64,000 bases of DNA from the NCBI RefSeq assembly GCF_001942465.1, contig NZ_MKJY01000592.1, positions 25,804 through 89,803 on the forward strand, given 5' to 3'. Shown here in pieces: positions 61,470 through 64,000 of the stretch. Numbering within the stretch: the stretch's first letter is position 1; each line of letters starts with the position of its first letter. The notes below the pieces were generated by a model. That model saw only the letters and a program-made list of their open reading frames with translations. It did no database searches and was not told the origin of the DNA. Position numbers and translations under genes: made by a program. The stretch comes from Actinomadura sp. CNU-125. GTDB taxonomy: Bacteria > Actinomycetota > Actinomycetes > Streptosporangiales > Streptosporangiaceae.

Positions 61470-62543
61470 ATGACTTTCGACATTGGTCGCGCATTGGTCA
61501 TTGCCGTCGCTGACTACCCCGAGCGGGCAGATGTGCTCCCCGAGGCGGTGGTAAATGATGCCCGGGATATTGCCGCAGTTCTCCAAGATCCCGGATACTG
61601 TGGTTTTCGTCCCGATCGAGTCCGGATGCTGGTGAACCACCAAGCCACCCTGGATGCCATCCGGACCGAACTGAGCGACCTGGCGTCGTCCGCAGGCCCG
61701 GACGACACTGTAGTAATATTCTTTTCCGGTCACGGCGCCCGATTCGGCGCAGGCTCGATTAAAACCAGTTCCCTCGTACCTATCGACTATCGTGCCGATG
61801 ATCTTCCGGGCACAACTCTTCAGGCTGCGGAGTTCTCCGAAACGCTTAGAGGCATACGGGCGCGACGACTCCTCGTTTTTCTGGATGCCTGTCATTCAGG
61901 CGGCGCTGGCACGCTTAAGGGAGGCCAAAGCGCACAGGTGCGCCCAGGGTTCGATGAAAAGTCTTTGCAGAACCTCGCCCACGGCGTCGGCCGTGTAATC
62001 ATCGCATCGTCGCGGGCAAGCGAAGCATCCTTCTTGCTGCCCGGTGCGCGCAACAGCGTCTTCACTGATTACCTGCTTCAGGCACTCAAGGGCAAGGCCC
62101 ATACGGAAGGCGACGGCCTAATTCGTGTCTTCGACATTTTCAATTACGTTGCTGAACACGTCCATCGTGCGAAACCCGAGCAGCATCCCATTTTCAAGGC
62201 TTCAGACCTTGAAGACAATTTTCCGGTCGCCCTCGACTTGGGTGGAAAAAAGACTGTCGCGCACATGCCCTCTCCCCGTTCGGACCAGTGGCGCGCACTT
62301 GAGGAGATCATGGTGGATCTTTATCCCACCGGTCCCACCGATCAAGATATATGGGCACGAGCCGGTGGTGAAATTTCCCGCCTCACATTGACCGGAACTG
62401 GGCGAGCTACCTGGTTCGCCGCGCTCCGCATTCTACGGCTGGGCGGCGGCGGCCACGAAGTTAACACCCATACACTGCTTGAAACAGCTCTTTTCGATTT
62501 CCCCCACCACGCCGGTCTCACAGTCTTGGCGCGGTCGCTGTAA
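61470..62543 (+). CDS. Caspase-like protease with C-terminal EAD1-like domain (predicted effector)
   Basis: A 357-residue protein. Residues 1-250 form a caspase-like (C14/metacaspase) fold. The catalytic His is His88 in FFSGHGARFG and the nucleophile is Cys141 in VFLDACHSGGAGTL, each after a hydrophobic strand as the family requires. Residues 272-357 (WRALEEIMVDLYPTGPTDQDIWARAGG, then WFAALRILRLG and LFDFPHHAGLTVL) are the same type of domain as the C-terminus of the preceding GAP1-like protein. It has no signal peptide, so it would act in the cytosol. It is the likely executioner, cleaving cell proteins once recruited and activated. It starts 42 bases after the GAP1 gene. Confidence 0.92.
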   Translation: MTFDIGRALVIAVADYPERADVLPEAVVNDARDIAAVLQDPGYCGFRPDRVRMLVNHQATLDAIRTELSDLASSAGPDDTVVIFFSGHGARFGAGSIKTSSLVPIDYRADDLPGTTLQAAEFSETLRGIRARRLLVFLDACHSGGAGTLKGGQSAQVRPGFDEKSLQNLAHGVGRVIIASSRASEASFLLPGARNSVFTDYLLQALKGKAHTEGDGLIRVFDIFNYVAEHVHRAKPEQHPIFKASDLEDNFPVALDLGGKKTVAHMPSPRSDQWRALEEIMVDLYPTGPTDQDIWARAGGEISRLTLTGTGRATWFAALRILRLGGGGHEVNTHTLLETALFDFPHHAGLTVLARSL

Positions 62544-62852
62544 CTACCGGAACCGCGGCACACCGAAAAGACTCCTGATAGTGATGTGCCGGGACGCCGT
62601 CCGTGCGCTGCCCCTGAGGTCACGCCTTCGCCGTTGACCGTGCTGCGCATGACGGGCACTGTGTCCCTCAGCCGATCGAGATGAAGGCGGCCGCCATCCT
62701 GCCCGTGCCCGTGCCGAGACGCCGCGAGTGAATCGCGCCCACGCCCGCTATGTGCGCGGTTCGGTCCGTTTGTGCCCCTTCCTGCGTTTCTCCGGTTCGT
62801 GGGGTGTGGGCGCGTGGTCGCTAAAACTGGGCTCGCGTGGTTAGCTCCCTGC
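62544..62852. other. Gene-free stretch after the caspase gene
   Basis: No gene seen on either strand. It separates the caspase gene from the membrane-protein gene, and is likely a terminator plus promoter region, though I see no convincing hairpin. Confidence 0.45.
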
Positions 62853-63496
62853 ATGCGGTTCTCTCGCCAACCACAGACGCCTTCACCCCCGGAGCGAGAA
62901 CAAGAAGCTGCTGTCTTCCTCGCTGAAGCGCAACGTTTGCTCGATCAGCAGTGGCGTCGCGGGGATGCCTTTGAGCGGAAAGCGGTGAGCCTCCTGGGGT
63001 TCAACGGCGTGATCGTCGCCCTCCTACGCCCAATCTCAAGACCGTGCTGTCCCTGGAGGGGAACTACAGGTTGGTGGCGTTGACGCTGGGCGCACTCGCC
63101 GTTGCGGCATTGGCATGCAGCGCTGGCGCCGCCGCTGGCACGCTGCGTGCGCGGGACACCAAGAACGTCAATATCGCGGATGTCCGCCGGTACTGGAAGG
63201 GGCATCTGGAGCGCACCGAGAAGGGTGGCGGTTACTCCGATGCCTGGCACACGGCTGCGCTGCAGCGGCAGTTCGCCGAGATGCTCCTGCACGGCGTGAA
63301 GGAGGAGGAGAGTCCGCTGCAGTCGATGCGTCAGGACGCCGACAGCCGCGGCAGGTGGTTCTCGTGGGCGGTTTTCCTGACTCTCGCCGCATTGCTCCTT
63401 ATCCTTGCTATCACTGTGACCACAACCGTTGGGAACCTCGATGAGCAACGAGCCGCGCCAGCCGCAGCAGCCGGATCCTGCACCGAAGATGCCTGA
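62853..63496 (+). pseudogene. Three-segment membrane protein, broken by a one-base frameshift
   Basis: The first part (MRFSRQPQTPSPPEREQEAAVFLAEAQRLLDQQWRRGDAFERKAVSLLGFNGVIVALL) ends in a membrane segment, then drifts off frame near 63025. The second part, in another frame (VLSLEGNYRLVALTLGALAVAAL, a second segment), runs on to VFLTLAALLLILAITVTTTV (a third segment). With one base restored the product is about 214 residues: a helix-rich N-terminal cytoplasmic part, two segments, a cytoplasmic loop (RYWKGHLERTEKGGGYSDAWH) and a third segment. I do not recognise the family; the layout resembles the small membrane effectors found beside defence modules. Confidence 0.6.
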
Positions 63497-63560
63497 ACCG
63501 CCCACGCCCCAGACAGAGAAGAAGGGCGTCAACCCCGATGACCTTGAGCGGCGCGGCTGA
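63441..63560 (+). CDS. 39-residue proline-rich ORF overlapping the membrane-protein gene
   Basis: Starts at the ATG at 63441 and reads MSNEPRQPQQPDPAPKMPEP through to GVNPDDLERRG. It is rich in Pro and Gln, charged at the end, and overlaps the membrane-protein 3' end by 56 bases in another frame. GGGAACCTCG precedes the ATG as a weak ribosome site. A protein this small cannot be recognised by family, so it could be chance, but its composition is unlike the shadow frames around it. Confidence 0.45.
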   Translation: MSNEPRQPQQPDPAPKMPEPPTPQTEKKGVNPDDLERRG

Positions 63561-63877
63561 CTCTTCCGAGCAGACCAAGTCCCGGTCATCAGGCGGAACG
63601 CAAGGGATCGCCGCCTCCAGGTCGGGCGCTGTTCTCCTTCTCCGAGTGCGCGAGCACGATTGTGACGTCCAGATGCACTTGGATCAGGACGCAGCCGGTG
63701 CCGGGGGCTGCTCGCCGGCCAGTTCCCAGGCCTGGGCGAGGGCAGTCAACCTGAGGTTTCCCCCGTTGCGCGGACATCCTGGTGCTCCACCGGCTTCGCG
63801 GTCACGCCTGCCTCGTCGAGAGGGAGCTTGTAACCTCAGGTGTGGAATGACCTTGCAGGTAGAAGATGAAGACGGCT
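63561..63877. other. Gene-free stretch
   Basis: Frames on both strands have random-looking composition. I see no gene. Confidence 0.4.
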
Positions 63878-64000
63878 TTATCTGATGCGTCCCGGATAGG
63901 CGACGGCGAGTTCGTTGAGCGCTTCGCGCCATCCGGCGGCGCGTTGTCCTTCGACGAGGCGTGCGGGCTGGAAGGCGTTTTTGTCGCCTTGCTCGCGTTT
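63878..64000 (-). CDS. 3' end of an unidentified gene running off the right edge
   Basis: The minus-strand frame reads KREQGDKNAFQPARL, then EGQRAAGWREALNELAVAYP, and stops at 63878-63880 (TAA). About 40 residues are visible, basic and helical. I cannot assign a family; a mobile-element protein is possible given the island, but this is a guess. Confidence 0.5.
   Translation of the reverse strand, partial: KREQGDKNAFQPARLVEGQRAAGWREALNELAVAYPGRIR

Noticed and set aside
53935..62543. TPR protein plus caspase as a CRISPR-linked craspase (TPR-CHAT) system
   Set aside because: No cas genes or CRISPR array; the TPR protein is 6 kb from the caspase with five unrelated genes between; caspase has its own EAD-like partner.

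Overview
The window is 64 kb of very GC-rich DNA (most genes use G or C at the third codon position almost throughout). It carries typical actinobacterial markers: a conservon (cvnABCD) with a P450, a streptophobe-type membrane protein, a CGNR protein, a NarL-type response regulator next to a multi-pass histidine kinase, and many TetR genes. I infer a filamentous actinomycete, perhaps near Actinomadura/Thermomonosporaceae; the genus is a guess.

Layout. (1) 1-11.5 kb: a catabolic and uptake cluster. It holds a TauBC/SsuBC-like ABC ATPase and permease, an aldehyde dehydrogenase, an aspartate-dehydrogenase-like protein, an SDR lacking the usual catalytic residues, a ThDP enzyme, a two-domain VOC (extradiol-dioxygenase-like) protein, a cupin, an alpha/beta hydrolase, a flavin monooxygenase and an XdhC/CoxI protein. 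Three AT-rich operator-like sites (about 4.13, 10.32 and 11.52 kb) suggest a shared regulator. (2) 11.8-16 kb: a small-molecule redox operon (NmrA protein, NTF2 lipoprotein, hydrolase, NTF2 protein) divergent from a TetR gene, then an HxlR regulator with an SCP2-like tail. (3) 16-26 kb: a two-half histidine kinase convergent with its response regulator, a DHFR-like reductase, a serine/threonine kinase fused to Hsp70, a DHA2 drug exporter, a CGNR/VOC/PPOX group and a DUF5701-type protein. (4) 26-35 kb: decayed Vgb-lyase and LysR fragments, then a TetR, alkylsulfatase-like MBL protein, TauD dioxygenase and Dpp-type ABC importer run that looks like organosulfur scavenging. (5) 35-47 kb: an OmpR-type two-component system, a streptophobe protein, an MMPL transporter, and a P450 with a complete conservon. 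(6) 47-55.4 kb: a worn segment with broken genes, bounded on both sides by tRNA-Lys-like fragments in the same orientation. (7) 55.7-64 kb: a lower-GC island.

The island holds the most interesting system. Five tightly spaced genes read rightward: an all-helical protein (GASH-like), two different P-loop GTPases, a large GAP1-like protein and a caspase-like protease. The GAP1-like protein and the protease end in the same roughly 90-residue domain (EAD1-like). This gives a plausible chain from GTPase sensor or switch, through a homotypic adaptor domain, to a suicide protease: a predicted anti-phage or cell-death module. A frameshifted three-membrane-segment gene overlapping a 39-residue proline-rich ORF follows.

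A caveat for the whole window: at least a dozen genes are interrupted by one-base changes, nearly always loss of one base from a G or C run. This looks more like consensus error in the sequence than mass gene decay, so many 'pseudogenes' here may be intact in the living strain. No rRNA, CRISPR array, integrase or replication origin was seen.
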